Of a stretch of DNA of 64,000 nucleotides, positions 48,085 to 58,139 are shown one piece after another; the first letter of the stretch is position 1, and each line of letters begins with the position of its first letter. The notes below the pieces were generated by a model, which was not told the origin of the DNA, ran no database searches, and was given only the letters and a program-made list of their open reading frames with translations. The stretch covers positions 33,261,056 through 33,325,055 of the forward strand of contig OX411556.1 in the NCBI GenBank assembly GCA_948146395.1. The letters run 5' to 3'. Source of the DNA: Fragum whitleyi. Taxonomy: Eukaryota; Mollusca; Bivalvia; Cardiida; Cardiidae. The translations under genes were made by a program, and so were the position numbers.

Positions 48085-49953
48085 ATGGTTAAACGCAGCA
48101 GATCAAACTATTTTCAAAAAGGGAATACATATCATTTATTGAGAAGTAACCAACCAGGACCCTCCAGTCAAACCGGTGAAGAAAATGGTTCTATTTCAAC
48201 TACCGACAACACCCTTTCTGGGGATCGCACCTATAACCTGCGACAACGTGACACAGATCAAGATGCCTTCAAGGGAAACCGTATTGTGAGCATGAGCAAG
48301 TTAGTATTTTCTATAAATCAACTGGTGAAAAGCCACAACAGGACAAGATGCAGGGCTCCTCAGATCACCTTTGCAAATGAGGTGAAAGCAGGACTTGGAA
48401 TAAAACTACAATTTAGATGCAACTCATGTGGCTATCTGTCAGATTTTTTCAAAATGTATGAGGAAATTAAGGATACCAGAGGCGCGGCGGTACTCAATAC
48501 GAATCTTGCTGTGGCACTGATGGATAGCCCCATGGGTGTTTCCAGAGCTGAGGACTTATTCACACAACTTGACCTGCCTTTTCCAGCAGCAAGCCATATG
48601 CATGAACTCTGCAAGCAGGTCAGCAAGAAGATTGTAAAGATAAACAGTGATGATATGGCAGAGAAACGTGAAATTGTGACAAAACACAACATTTCTATTG
48701 GCTCAAAGGATCCAAAGCAGCTAGACCTTTCAATTGATGCTAGATATAATAGCCAGAGAATGATTTCCTCCTACAAACCAGGGCAAAGCTCATCTCAGGC
48801 ATATACTATAGCGACCGAGAATCATACAGAATACAAGTTCATTGTCGCGATGTCGGTTGAAAACAAGCTCTGTATGACAGGGGCCTCCCTCAGTTACAAA
48901 GGACTGGATGTATTCTGCCCTGGTGGTCATGCAGGTTGCTCTGCAGACTTAGAATACTTCACACCACACTCAGAAAGAAAAATGGCTTACAATGTGGCTG
49001 AAGACTTATACAAAGACGGGTTCTTGGTTCGAACGCTAACCACGGATGGCGACACAAAGTCTCAGCTCGGCATGCAGGACTTTTACAGAACTCTCGATGA
49101 CGTGTGGAATGTGACAAGGCAGGCTGACCCGAATCATTTATCCGTTTGCCAAGAGAGGAAAGTACGTAACGTTAACTTTAGTGAAAAAATGTTCCCGTTC
49201 AATACGAAGCGTGACAGACAGACCGCACAGGGGAAGCTGGGAAATGACATAAGAATGCGGTGTAATGCTATAATTGAAGAAATGGCAAGAAGGGGACAGG
49301 GGGACATAACCAAAATGTTGAAAGACTTACCCTCAATAAGATCATCTACTGTTGACTGTTATGCTGGAAATTGTAGTAACTGTGCCAACCATTCACTTGT
49401 ATGTGATGGCGTTTCAACTTGGTGGCACAATTCTAAAGTACTAGGCCCTGCGAACATAACATATCTGCGTATGACTGAGAACGACAAGGCGCTGTTGGAA
49501 GTTATTTTGCAGATGAGACTTAGTGAAGGTGCAATCTACAGTGTGAGTTCAAGGACATCCACACAGAAGTGTGAAGCATTTAATAGGGCAGCATCTGCAA
49601 CCTTAAGCAAAAGTATAAACTACAGCAGGACTTTCACTGGAAGACTTTCAGCCCAAATATTGCGTTCTAACAATACTCTGGACATAGCAGTCAGAAAGAA
49701 ACTTTGGAAAATATCGGGGACCGGGCTTGGAGTTTGGGCCAAAAAGCGACTCCAGCAAATTTCTTTAAAAAGAATTAAGGACAAATTGTACAGAAAAACC
49801 AACACTTTTAAAAGGAACCGCCTTAGAAGAAGAGCTCTTATGGAATTTCAACACCGCGAGGTTAAGAAAAAACGAAATGTAAACGAAATACAGGACTACA
49901 TTAAAGGCGTGGCCAATGATGACATACATAATTATGCGCAGACTGTCCACTAA
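48085..49953 (+). CDS. Mutator-like transposase (RNase H-fold), 622 aa
   Basis: An intact, intronless frame of 622 codons. The start has a good context (gacATGg), and no other large frame is near. A basic, low-complexity N terminus (about 1-65) is followed by a CxxC pair (RCNSCG, C112/C115). The RNase H-like catalytic core shows SIDAR (D218), TTDGD (D321 or D323), ADPNH (H351) and KCEAFNR (E497). Between the second Asp and the Glu lies a Cys/His cluster (C425, C430, C433, H436, C440) that could bind zinc. The C terminus is very basic (about 535-600). The layout matches the Mutator-like transposase domain proteins common in mollusc genomes; the family call is from recognition, not a search. 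The enzyme would cut and join element ends in the nucleus. Codon usage is less AT-rich than the flanks. It is probably still functional, since no stop or frameshift is seen. Confidence 0.85.
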   Translation: MVKRSRSNYFQKGNTYHLLRSNQPGPSSQTGEENGSISTTDNTLSGDRTYNLRQRDTDQDAFKGNRIVSMSKLVFSINQLVKSHNRTRCRAPQITFANEVKAGLGIKLQFRCNSCGYLSDFFKMYEEIKDTRGAAVLNTNLAVALMDSPMGVSRAEDLFTQLDLPFPAASHMHELCKQVSKKIVKINSDDMAEKREIVTKHNISIGSKDPKQLDLSIDARYNSQRMISSYKPGQSSSQAYTIATENHTEYKFIVAMSVENKLCMTGASLSYKGLDVFCPGGHAGCSADLEYFTPHSERKMAYNVAEDLYKDGFLVRTLTTDGDTKSQLGMQDFYRTLDDVWNVTRQADPNHLSVCQERKVRNVNFSEKMFPFNTKRDRQTAQGKLGNDIRMRCNAIIEEMARRGQGDITKMLKDLPSIRSSTVDCYAGNCSNCANHSLVCDGVSTWWHNSKVLGPANITYLRMTENDKALLEVILQMRLSEGAIYSVSSRTSTQKCEAFNRAASATLSKSINYSRTFTGRLSAQILRSNNTLDIAVRKKLWKISGTGLGVWAKKRLQQISLKRIKDKLYRKTNTFKRNRLRRRALMEFQHREVKKKRNVNEIQDYIKGVANDDIHNYAQTVH

Positions 49954-50026
49954 TAGTGAAATAGATGAGACAGAGATTTACGGGACCAAATCACAAATAA
50001 GATGAGATGAGACAGGATGAGACAAT

Positions 50027-50082
50027 CTCTGTCTGGTGTAGAGCAACACCACTGATGAGGCTTGAAGCTAGCCGAAACAGAG
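50027..50082 (+). ncRNA. Hammerhead ribozyme motif in the transposase 3' region
   Basis: All elements of a hammerhead are present. Stem III is CTCTG (50027-50031) with CAGAG (50078-50082). The cleavage triplet is GTC, with the cut predicted after C50033. Stem I is TGGTGT with ACACCA (50034-50039 and 50046-50051), loop agagca. The core is CTGATGA (50052-50058). Stem II is GGCT with AGCC (50059-50062 and 50070-50073) and a seven-base loop. GAAA is at 50074-50077. All three stems are fully paired by Watson-Crick rules. It is on the same strand as the transposase, whose stop is at 49953, so it would cut the mRNA about 80 bases past the stop. Activity is not shown. Confidence 0.8.
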
Positions 50083-50463
50083 CAAATTCATACAAAAGGG
50101 GCGTTTAAGGGGCTCATGTCCCAAGGTTTAGGGGTTAATCCAAATCTTTTTTTGACGTAAATTCAAGTTATTTACTGTTAAAAAGTCTGGTTCGGGTGAT
50201 CAATGGTGCAGACAGCTTGTTATGACATCATGTGAAAAAGGCCAAAGCATTCCAATTGGAATCAAAGTACTTAAAAGGGATAAAATTGACATTTTAATAT
50301 TTTTTTAAAAAAATCGAATTCAAATTTCAATTAAATTGGAAGAATATTATCAAAATCCAATCCTTCAACATATTTACTAGTGCACACTGACATTTTGAGC
50401 CCAAAATCTATGAAAAGAACATTACAAGCATTATTTTTGTGTGACCCCCCCCCCATCTTGATA

Positions 50464-50937
50464 TAGGTTACACTCCTGTCTGTTTTAGCCGTGTTAAATT
50501 ATATAGTAAATTGGCACATTTTGACAGTCTGTAGCTCTTTTAAAAAACTAATTTGGGCTAAATAACTTAGTGTGGCTTAAAGAGCAATATATGTTCTTGC
50601 ATATCAGCCCAAGAAAACAGTACCTTGCAGGATAACTTTTTTCACAATTTTTCATTGCGCACAACTACCCTCAAAATTCTCTTGGTACGAAAGTGTATGT
50701 CAACTCTGGTACCTCCATCAAAGGTCAGGCTCCAAGAAAAAGTAGTTCGCAACTAAATTCATTTAATCCTATGCATGAAATGTAGCAGAGGTCTGGCACT
50801 TAGCTGAACCTCATTTCAAGCCCTTTACTGTTATTTAAACATTAAAACAGTGTGGCAAAAGGAGCATATCATTTTTTCTAACCGGACTATTTGAGGGTAC
50901 AACGACCTAGGAAGTAAATTGTGACCGGAGCGGATCC
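50464..50937 (+). repeat. Right long direct repeat of the Mutator-like element
   Basis: Second copy of the 474-bp repeat, preceded by a C-run (around 50447) and followed by actagagacagg. Its start is preceded by gata, whereas the left copy is preceded by atac, so the shared block begins at the taggtt step. Confidence 0.95.
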
Positions 50938-53260
50938 ACTAGAGACAGGTATTTTACAAATTTTCGTAAGGTCATGTGACCCGGTAGTGACGTCATTTGA
51001 TCAACGTTAATTGGAAGCTAGAAAATCGTAGAGCGTTTGGTAGCGGATTTGCGACATGCAGTTGATCGAAAAGCACGATGAATGCAGCGAAAAACAACAA
51101 ATAATGAGTTGATTGTTCGTTTTTCTTTCCTATGTTTATCTCGTAAAGAGCATATTTATATAAGCAACAGAATTTCAGTCCTTCCATTTTAAATAATGCC
51201 GCCAAATTTCAACGGATTTCGACATGCATGATGGGAAAATTCTTACGGTTTGTAATAACTTTCTTGTCGTGAAAAACACACATCCAATCAGATTGCCGTA
51301 AGATTTATACACTACCCGTTGTCTCTCACAGACATCGGGGTACCAGTTCAGTGTTTCTGATGCTAAAATAATATGGAAATTCCAGGGGTTAAAGCCCGCG
51401 TCATTTATCAATGTTTTATGATATTCGTCATTTTGATTTGAATATGTGACACAGTAACACATTACAGTGTAGACTAGTATGAGAACCAGACTGCAATTTT
51501 CGGAAATGTTCTCATAATATAGTTAGATCTCAGAAAAACTTGCCTTGTAAAATGCAAATGGGCTAGCGAAAATATGTTTCCGATGACGAACACAATGATG
51601 TAGTATTCATGCGTGTAAGAAAAGAAAGCTTCGATATGGTAATTTGAATTTTGATAATGTTTAGAAATAGAAATGGCTGAAATGGCGTGTAATAGAGACT
51701 AAAACTCGGTCATTTTTTCTCGCATGAAAACTTGAGATAACCAATCAAAATGATTATGACTTATTCGCGAGGGCGACAAAATGCTAAAAAGTTTTATCAT
51801 GCAATGAAGCATGTATTGACCTGATATCACCTGCATGATATCAGACAGTCTATTTTAAGAAACAATTTGCATACACATTAACCTGAAATTCTTCGACATT
51901 TAAAGTTTATCATACTTAAGCACTGAAAAATCACTGCATGATAAATAGAATAACATGTAAGTGTCTTAAGATATCAATGTTATCAGGTCTCGGCTGAGAG
52001 AAATTAACATGACTCGGCAAAGCCTCGTCATGATAAATTCTCCTAACCTCGACCAGATGATATTGTTATTTTTAGACACTAACATGTAATTCTCTTTATC
52101 CCAGGGTCGATAAATTATGGAATGGAGCAACACTTTGTTACCGAGGATGCCATGCACATGTGTGAATTAAAGGTTTGACTTTACGACAATAGTGATATGG
52201 TCACAGTAATCAGGCAAGGTTTCACAAAAAAATATTTTACAGGACTTAAAATCCATTTCTATTCGGTTGTTCTGATTTATAAATCAAGCACTGTCAATGC
52301 CTTTGCGAAATTAAGTGAACCAATCTAAAGAATGTTAAAATAAGCTACTTGTATTGTCACATTAAATAACTATAAATGTCTGAAAAATGGATGACACAAC
52401 GTTTCCCGAAACGTTATGCTCAGCTCTCATAAAATTGAGTTTGAATATTTATAGAGACAGAATAGAATAGAAAATAAGCTACTTTTATAATATGACCGGC
52501 GTCGTGAGAGTGAAATAAACCCGTTGAATATTTTTGATATTACACGAGTGTTATTGCACTAGTGGAATAACTATACAAATGAGCTCAGAGCGAATAGCAA
52601 CGCTATTTTTGTCCGCGAAAATGACGCCATATTGTGTATATTGTGACGTCAGTTTTAAACGGCGAAATAAGTTTCGCAGAAAATTGAACTGTAATATTTC
52701 AAGAATGTTGACGATTTTTCGCAAAAATTCGGGTCATATTATAAATAGAATATCAAATTTGTGCTCATGAAATACAGATATCATTAAACTCGCCATCTAT
52801 AAACAGATAAAAACTCGGCGCAGCCTCGTTTTTTACTATTTATAGATGACTCGTTTAATAAATTCGGTATTCCATGACCACTCATTCAATATCCTCTATT
52901 TATCTTCACATCAAATATTTAAAATTTCCCGAAACGTTTTGCTCAGCTCTCATAATATTGAGTTCGAATATTTAGAAGAGACAGTTTGCACACGTCATTG
53001 AATGCAATCCATCTTTGGAATCAATATAAAATTTCAACGCCGTAGTTAATTTATCATTTTGCAGAGAATTGTGATTTTATCACTAAAATTATTTCCCAAA
53101 TGACTGCATGAAACGGAATATATCGTAAATATCTAGATTTTAATGTTTGATTAATACATATTTTGCATCTAATATATAATCTTTCTCTACTAGCTCGTTT
53201 GTTATAATGTTCCTTGTCGAATAACCCCTTTAGCTGAAGAAGTAAAGACATTGGTATTAT
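50938..53260. other. GPCR intron, mostly unrecognised
   Basis: Contains a short repeat pair, tttcccgaaacgtt-tgctcagc, at 52401 and 52925. A 95-codon minus frame (51175-51462) has no known domain. Several dgA-rich foldable patches near 51970-52060 (tatcaggtctcggctgagag) recur near 54728. Confidence 0.5.
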
Positions 53261-53274
53261 TGCTTTTGTGACAA

Positions 53275-53553
53275 TTGATTGATTGATTGAATGGGGTTTT
53301 ACGCCGCTTTCAACATTATTTCAGTTATATCGCGGCGGCCGGAGCACCTAACAATGGATTCCTGGTATTTCTTTCACCTGTACTACCATTACACCCTTTC
53401 CTAGCCTCCGACTGCTATTTCACATAGGTTTACGATTATCTACCCATTGGTGAAAGACAAACGTCGGAAAGGATATTTGCCGCCACCGGGGATCGAACCC
53501 ACGACTTCCAGATTGGAAGTCTTATGCCTAACCAACTGCGCTATGGTGGCGGC
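53275..53553 (-). mobile_element. SINE family 1, full length
   Basis: A complete 279-base copy. The head on the minus strand reads as a tRNA-like unit, with A box tagcgcagttgg and B box gggttcgatcccc, a 7-bp acceptor-like stem (GCCGCCA with TGGCGGC) and an anticodon-arm-like hairpin (GACTTCC/GGAAGTC). The loop lacks the usual U33, so this is not a working tRNA gene. The tail is (AATC)n. A 14-base target duplication, tgcttttgtgacaa, flanks it (53261-53274 and 53554-53567). It is the best reference copy in the window. Confidence 0.95.
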
Positions 53554-53778
53554 TGCTTTTGTGACAAAAATTAAGTAATTCAAAAAAAGATAGAAAAGAA
53601 TGTTGAATACCTTTTATAATAAAGGTTGTTAAAACACTATTAAAAGATTTATGCAAATGACTGAAGAGCGTATGGGGACGTCATTTTGTAACCTTGCCAA
53701 TAGGCTCATAATAGATGTGATGGGATCATTTCACATCCAGCATTATACAATCCGAGGAACAGTCAAGAATAGGCCAGA

Positions 53779-53890
53779 TTTTGGAGCGTTTTTGTATGGT
53801 TTGAGTGTTTGGAATGAGTGTATGGAGCGTTGAGTAATTTAGAATGGTTTTGATCGGAATGACTGTCAATTTCACGATGTTCTTAACTGT
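53779..53890 (+). mobile_element. MITE-A right-end fragment
   Basis: Starts ttggagcgtttttg and ends caatttcacgatgttcttaactgt. Confidence 0.7.
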
Positions 53891-54257
53891 TTTTCTATCC
53901 AATTAAATTTATTACTTGAGAATATTTTTTCATACAGTTTTGATCGTTTACCATGATAATAACAAGTCAGATTAGAAGCAAATAACACGGCAGGAGTCGC
54001 GAACTCCCAATAAATGACCAAGGTATGTTCAGATAGAAAAATGATGCAACTAGCAGGAATTGACCTGAAGGTGCCGGAAGTGAATCACTCCGAGCGTTGA
54101 AACAAGTTCTAAAATGTAAAGAGGCACGGCGTTGTATCCCTCTCTGAACAGATTATGAAAGGAGGGATACGTAATCGCATCTAAAAAATAAGAAAACTGA
54201 TTTTGCGCGAGATTCTAAAAAAAAATAAATATGTCAAAACTAATGACAAAGATTCTA

Positions 54258-54485
54258 TTAACCCTTTCCTGTTTTTCAAAATTTTGGACCTGTCCAAATT
54301 CAAAGTTTTGCAGACGAAAATTTAAAGTGGATTTAATTTGAAAAATAACCATTCAGTAGGGTAGACAATAGTGTGGAAAAAGAAGAAATTGCTTGTCAGA
54401 AGCAATTTCTTCTTTTTTCACAATGTTTTCTCAATCATAAACTCACAGGCACATAAAAAGTAGGGATCAAACAGGAAAGGGTTAA
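54258..54485 (+). mobile_element. piggyBac-like MITE, copy 2
   Basis: 228 bases with inverted ends TTAACCCTTTCCTGTTT and AAACAGGAAAGGGTTAA, so the TIR is about 17 bases including the TTAA target. The centre carries a near-perfect hairpin (aagaagaaattgcttgtcag and its complement). The better preserved of the two copies; no coding capacity. Confidence 0.85.
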
Positions 54486-54955
54486 TGAATATTGCTCTTA
54501 GATAGTCCAGTTCAAACGAAAGACTGTGGAAATAGACATGACTTGTGTTTCTCACATGATATTTTCCCATTTAGACTGCTAGCGCAAGAAATTGACATCA
54601 TTTTTCATTGATTACGTATGCACAGTGCTTATATGTCGAAAGAGATACGACAGTTCAGTATTGCTAACGGAAATGTTTGGTCAAACTGAAATAAAACGAT
54701 GTATTCCGCTTTTTCCAACATATGTTATCAGATCTTGGCTGCGAGAAAATATTATGACTCGGAAAAGCCGCGTCGTGCAAAAATCTCCCAACCTCAACCA
54801 GATTACATTGATATTTTAAGACACTTATATGTTTTTCTCTATATAGCACTATACGACGAAAAAATGGTACAATGTGTATCAACGGTCATTGACCTTCAAA
54901 ATGTACATTGGTAGAAAATCCACTAATTCACGGACTGAATTGAATTTGTATGCAT

Positions 54956-55580
54956 ACAGTTAACAACATGGTGAAATTGACAAGGTGAATGATTTTGGAA
55001 TGGTTTAGGAATGAAATTGAATGAGTGTGTGGAGCGAGTTTTGAGTGAATTTAATGGGAGGTAATCCTATATCGCAAATTTTGTTCAGTGTGAACAAAAT
55101 TAGCGATATTGAATACCTCCCTTTAATAAAAAATGCATACAAGTTCTATGCAAAGCTTTCCTATTTCTTCAAAAATCTATATTTTTCTGTATCAAAATTT
55201 ATTTTGAATGACGTTGTTGATTCTATGTTTTTCATTGGGTTTGGGCGTTTTTGAATGGTTTGGGTGAGTGTTTGGAATGAATGGATGGAGCGCTGAGTGA
55301 GCGATTTAGAATGGTTTTGATTGAGGTGAATGTCAATTTCACTATGTAACTAACAGTATGATAGGTTCGTGATGATATAGAAACCTTTTTAAAGAACTCG
55401 TAGGCTAATTTTATCAAGACGACTTAAAAAGTATCGCTACATTGTGTTCATCTTGAACAAAATGAAATTGATTTATTTCCCTTTAATTTCATTCAAAACT
55501 CACTCATCACACTCATTCAATATCATTCCGAAATCATACCAACATCTTTCACCTTGTAAATTTCTCGATGTTGTTACTCT
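54956..55580. mobile_element. MITE-A forward copy followed by a decayed inverse copy
   Basis: 54956-55357 is forward with both ends (acagttaacaacatggtg; taactaacagt) and a perfect-looking internal hairpin (55061-55124). 55358-55580 is an inverse copy without a clear left end, stopping 37 bases from the TM3 exon donor. Confidence 0.85.
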
Positions 55581-55616
55581 ATGACTGAAAACAAAAATGT
55601 GTAAGCAAGTACTCAC

Positions 55617-55752
55617 CTAGCCAGACTATGACACACACGAACACGGACTTTGTTGTTGTCCTCCAGTTTCTCGATTGTACGGCGTGAACAATGGCACAGT
55701 ATCTATCAATGGTCATCGCCATTAGTGTTAAGCATGTAGCGTGAAGTGTAAC
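55617..55752 (-). CDS. Peptide GPCR, TM3/DRY exon
   Basis: This is an internal exon of 136 bases, 45 codons plus one base. The acceptor ACTTTCAG precedes 55752 and the donor is CTAG followed by GTGAGT. It reads from phase 0 as VTLHATCLTLMAMTIDRY, then CAIVHAV and a basic loop into TM4 (VFVCVIVWL). The DRY motif at residues 16-18 is the G-protein switch at the end of TM3. The wording ATCLTLMAMTIDRY is close to kisspeptin/galanin/allatostatin-A receptors. As I remember the human KISS1R exon layout, a phase-0-to-phase-1 exon of this length also occurs there; this should be checked. Exons for the N terminus, TM1 and TM2 should lie at higher coordinates; I searched to 64000 by eye and found none. 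The acceptor and first ~14 codons are copied in the tandem array directly upstream. Confidence 0.9.
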
Positions 55753-56706
55753 CTGAAAGTATAGGAAATCGCGCTGTTACAAAACGGCACAGCAATGGCT
55801 ACAATTTATCGCGATGAAATGGTGAAAGGTGATGGTCATCGCCATTAGTGTTAAGCATGTAGCGTGAAGTGTAACCTGAAAGTATACGAAATCGCGCTGT
55901 TACAAAACCTGTGTCAGGAATGGCTACAATTCATCCCGCTGAAATGGTGAAAGGTGATGGTCATCGCCATTAGTGTTAAGCATGTAGCGTGAAGTGTAAC
56001 CTGAAAGTATACGAAATCGCGCTGTTACAAAACCTGTGTCAGGAATGGCTACAATTCATCCCGCTGAAATGGTGAAAGGTGATGGTCATCGCCATTAGTG
56101 TTAAGCATGTAGCGTGAAGTGTAACCTGAAAGTAAACGAAATCGCGCTGTTACAAAACCTGTGTCAGGAGTGGCTACAATTTATCCCGCTGAAATGGTGA
56201 AAGGTGATGGTCATCGCCATTAGTGTTAAGCATGTAGCGTGAAGTGTAACCTGAAAGTATAAGAAATCGCGCTGTCACGTGACAAAACCTGTGTCAGGAA
56301 TGGCTACAATTTATCCCGCTGAAATGGTGAAAGGTGATGGTCATCGCCATTAGTGTTAAGCATGTAGCGTGAAGTGTAACCTGAAAGTATAGGAAATCGC
56401 GCTGTTACAAAACGGCATAGCAATGGCTACAATTTATCGCGATGAAATGGTATAAGGTGATGGTCATCGCCATTAGTGTTAAGCATGTAGCGTGAAGTGT
56501 AACCTGAAAGTATACGAAATCGCGCTGTTACAAAACCTGTGTCAGGAATGGCTACAATTCATCCCGCTGAAATGGTGAAAGGTGATGGTCATCGCCATTA
56601 GTGTTAAGCATGTAGCGTGAAGTGTAACCTGAAAGTATACGAAATCGCGCTGTTACAAAACCTGTGTCAGGAATGGCTACAATTCATCCCGCTGAAATGG
56701 TGAAAT
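55709..56706 (-). repeat. Minisatellite copying the GPCR TM3 splice acceptor
   Basis: Eight tandem units of about 125 bases (one 130, one 123). The first overlaps the real TM3 exon and seven lie upstream of it in gene direction. Each unit holds the last intron bases, the AG acceptor and about 43 exon bases, but stops just before the DRY codons. The copied acceptors place exon starts at 55875, 56000, 56125, 56250, 56380, 56503 and 56628. Reading on from any of them meets a stop codon within about 30 codons, so only the acceptor at 55752 gives receptor. Units differ by a few substitutions, one carrying a five-base insertion near 56275. This is not a CRISPR array: there are no unique spacers. 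Confidence 0.95.
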
Positions 56707-56807
56707 GTATTGAAAGTATAATCAAGGACAGAATTTATATTGCCTCCTTTGATGACAACGATGGTTAGAAAGTATAAGCAAACCAAATACCCCTTTATGT
56801 TAAAAAT

Positions 56808-57105
56808 ACAGTTAACAACGTCGTGAAATTGATAATATGAATGATTTTTGGAATGAGCTTCGAATGAAATCGAATCAGTGTTTGGAGCGAGTTTGAGTGA
56901 AATTCAAGGGAGGTAGTCAAATATCGCTAATTGTGTTCAGGATCAAAATCGTAGATGATGTTGTCGATTTGATGTAAAAAAGAGAGATCTCTTTGTTCGA
57001 TTTCGGAGCGTGAATGGAATGAAGGAATGAATTGAACGCTAAGCTAGTGATTTGGAATTGTTTTGACCGAAATGAGTGTCAATTTTACGCTGTTATCAAC
57101 TCTTA
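56808..57105 (+). mobile_element. MITE-A copy with internal deletion
   Basis: Begins acagttaacaacgtcgtg. The second half of the hairpin and the adjoining ~130 bases are deleted. Ends ttttacgctgttatcaact. Confidence 0.75.
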
Positions 57106-57673
57106 CCTCTCCCCATCGATTGGTTATGACAAAAATAGATCCACAAGTTTGAGTGAGGGATCAAAGGTCAATTTTATCTATAGATTGTATAAACAAAACT
57201 GACATTTGATCACTCACTTGAAATTGTGGATGTATATATGTTGTATATAGCGCGGTTATTTTGACCCCGGTTTTATTCACCCGAAATAATTCTCAATTGT
57301 AGAAGCAAAAACACGAAGTAATATTCGAAAAAGTTCGTTAAAACTAGTTCGTGTTTCCTAAAGAAGATATTACACGTATATCGCTAATAGAGTTAGTAAA
57401 GGTCTTGGTTTGTTTTTAAAATGAGCACATCAACCATGTGTAATTATCATCTCTCTAGTGTAATCAAGCCTGTGTTAAAGTGTTCTCGGGATTTAAATTA
57501 TACTACGTAAAATTTCACGAAGTCCCCTCGAGATTACTATATTAAAAGTAACAAACATTTTAGACATATATCTTGCGTACTTTCTTTCCGCTAAGGGAAG
57601 CAGCTAACGCCTTTTTTCTTTCGGAAATTACACCAGAAACAAATGATTTTCACCCGTCATGCGAAGAGGTACT

Positions 57674-58111
57674 ACAGTTAACAACATCGTGAAATTGACA
57701 AGATGAATAATTTTGGAATGGTTTAGGAATGAAATTGAATGAGTGTGTGGAGCGAATTTTGAGTGAATTTAATGGGAGGTAATCCTATATCCCAAATTTT
57801 GTTCAGTGTGAACAAAATTAGCGATATTGATTACCTCCCTTTAATAAAAAATGCATACAAGTTCTATAAAAAGCTTCCTATTTCTTCAAGAATTAATGAG
57901 ACGCTAACAATTTGAATTATGTCAATGAATCGCGATTTTTCTGTATCAAAATTTATTTTGAATGACGTTGTTGATTCTATGTTTTTCATTGGGTTTGAGC
58001 GTTTTTGAATGGTTTGAGTGAGTGTTTGGAATGAATTGACGGAGCGCTGAGTGGGCGATTTAGAATGGTTTTGATTGAGGTGAATGTCAATTTCACGATG
58101 TAACTAACTGT
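57674..58111 (+). mobile_element. MITE-A reference copy
   Basis: The best full-length copy, 438 bases. Both ends fit a TIR of about 27 bases starting acagttaacaacatcgtg and ending cacgatgtaactaactgt, flanked by T on the left and A on the right. Across copies this gives a TA target site, as in Tc1/mariner. Inside is a second, stronger inverted repeat at about 57774-57841 (gggaggtaatc ... gattacctccc) that folds into a stem of about 30 pairs. Confidence 0.9.
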
Positions 58112-58139
58112 AGTAGTACTACCATTTAGGTAGTGCTAC

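Larger units (their letters stand above)
46725..50937 (+). mobile_element. Mutator-like element with long direct terminal repeats and a ribozyme
   Basis: The unit has the order 474-bp repeat, AT-rich leader, TATA box, transposase ORF, hammerhead-like ribozyme, 380-bp spacer, 474-bp repeat. The two outer repeats are in the same direction and almost identical; I noticed one difference (gtgtgacaaa against gtgtggcaaa). The pentamer ACTAG lies at 46723-46727 and again at 50938-50942, so it may be a target-site duplication, but five bases could match by chance. I see no clear terminal inverted repeat, which is unusual for the Mutator superfamily. Alternatives are two head-to-tail insertions that lost a middle part, or an unrelated duplication around the gene. 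The near identity implies recent activity or duplication. Confidence 0.7.

Noticed and set aside
50931..50942. GGATCCACTAG looks like a cloning-vector polylinker
   Set aside because: Only 11 bases match; GGATCC is also present in the genomic left repeat (47193-47198), and no further vector sequence follows.
52395..52460. Reverse-strand hammerhead candidate around cccgaaacgttatgctcagc
   Set aside because: No CTGANGA core and no paired stem II on either strand.
53471..53553. Possible tRNA gene (acceptor-like stem, A and B boxes)
   Set aside because: It is the head of a SINE with tail and target duplication; the anticodon loop lacks U33.
55709..56706. CRISPR-like array
   Set aside because: Units are contiguous and copy exon and splice-site sequence; there are no unique spacers, and the genome is eukaryotic.
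57101..57180. Possible TM2 exon with donor GAGAG|GTAAGA on the minus strand
   Set aside because: Neither frame gives a hydrophobic segment or the NLAxAD motif expected in TM2.
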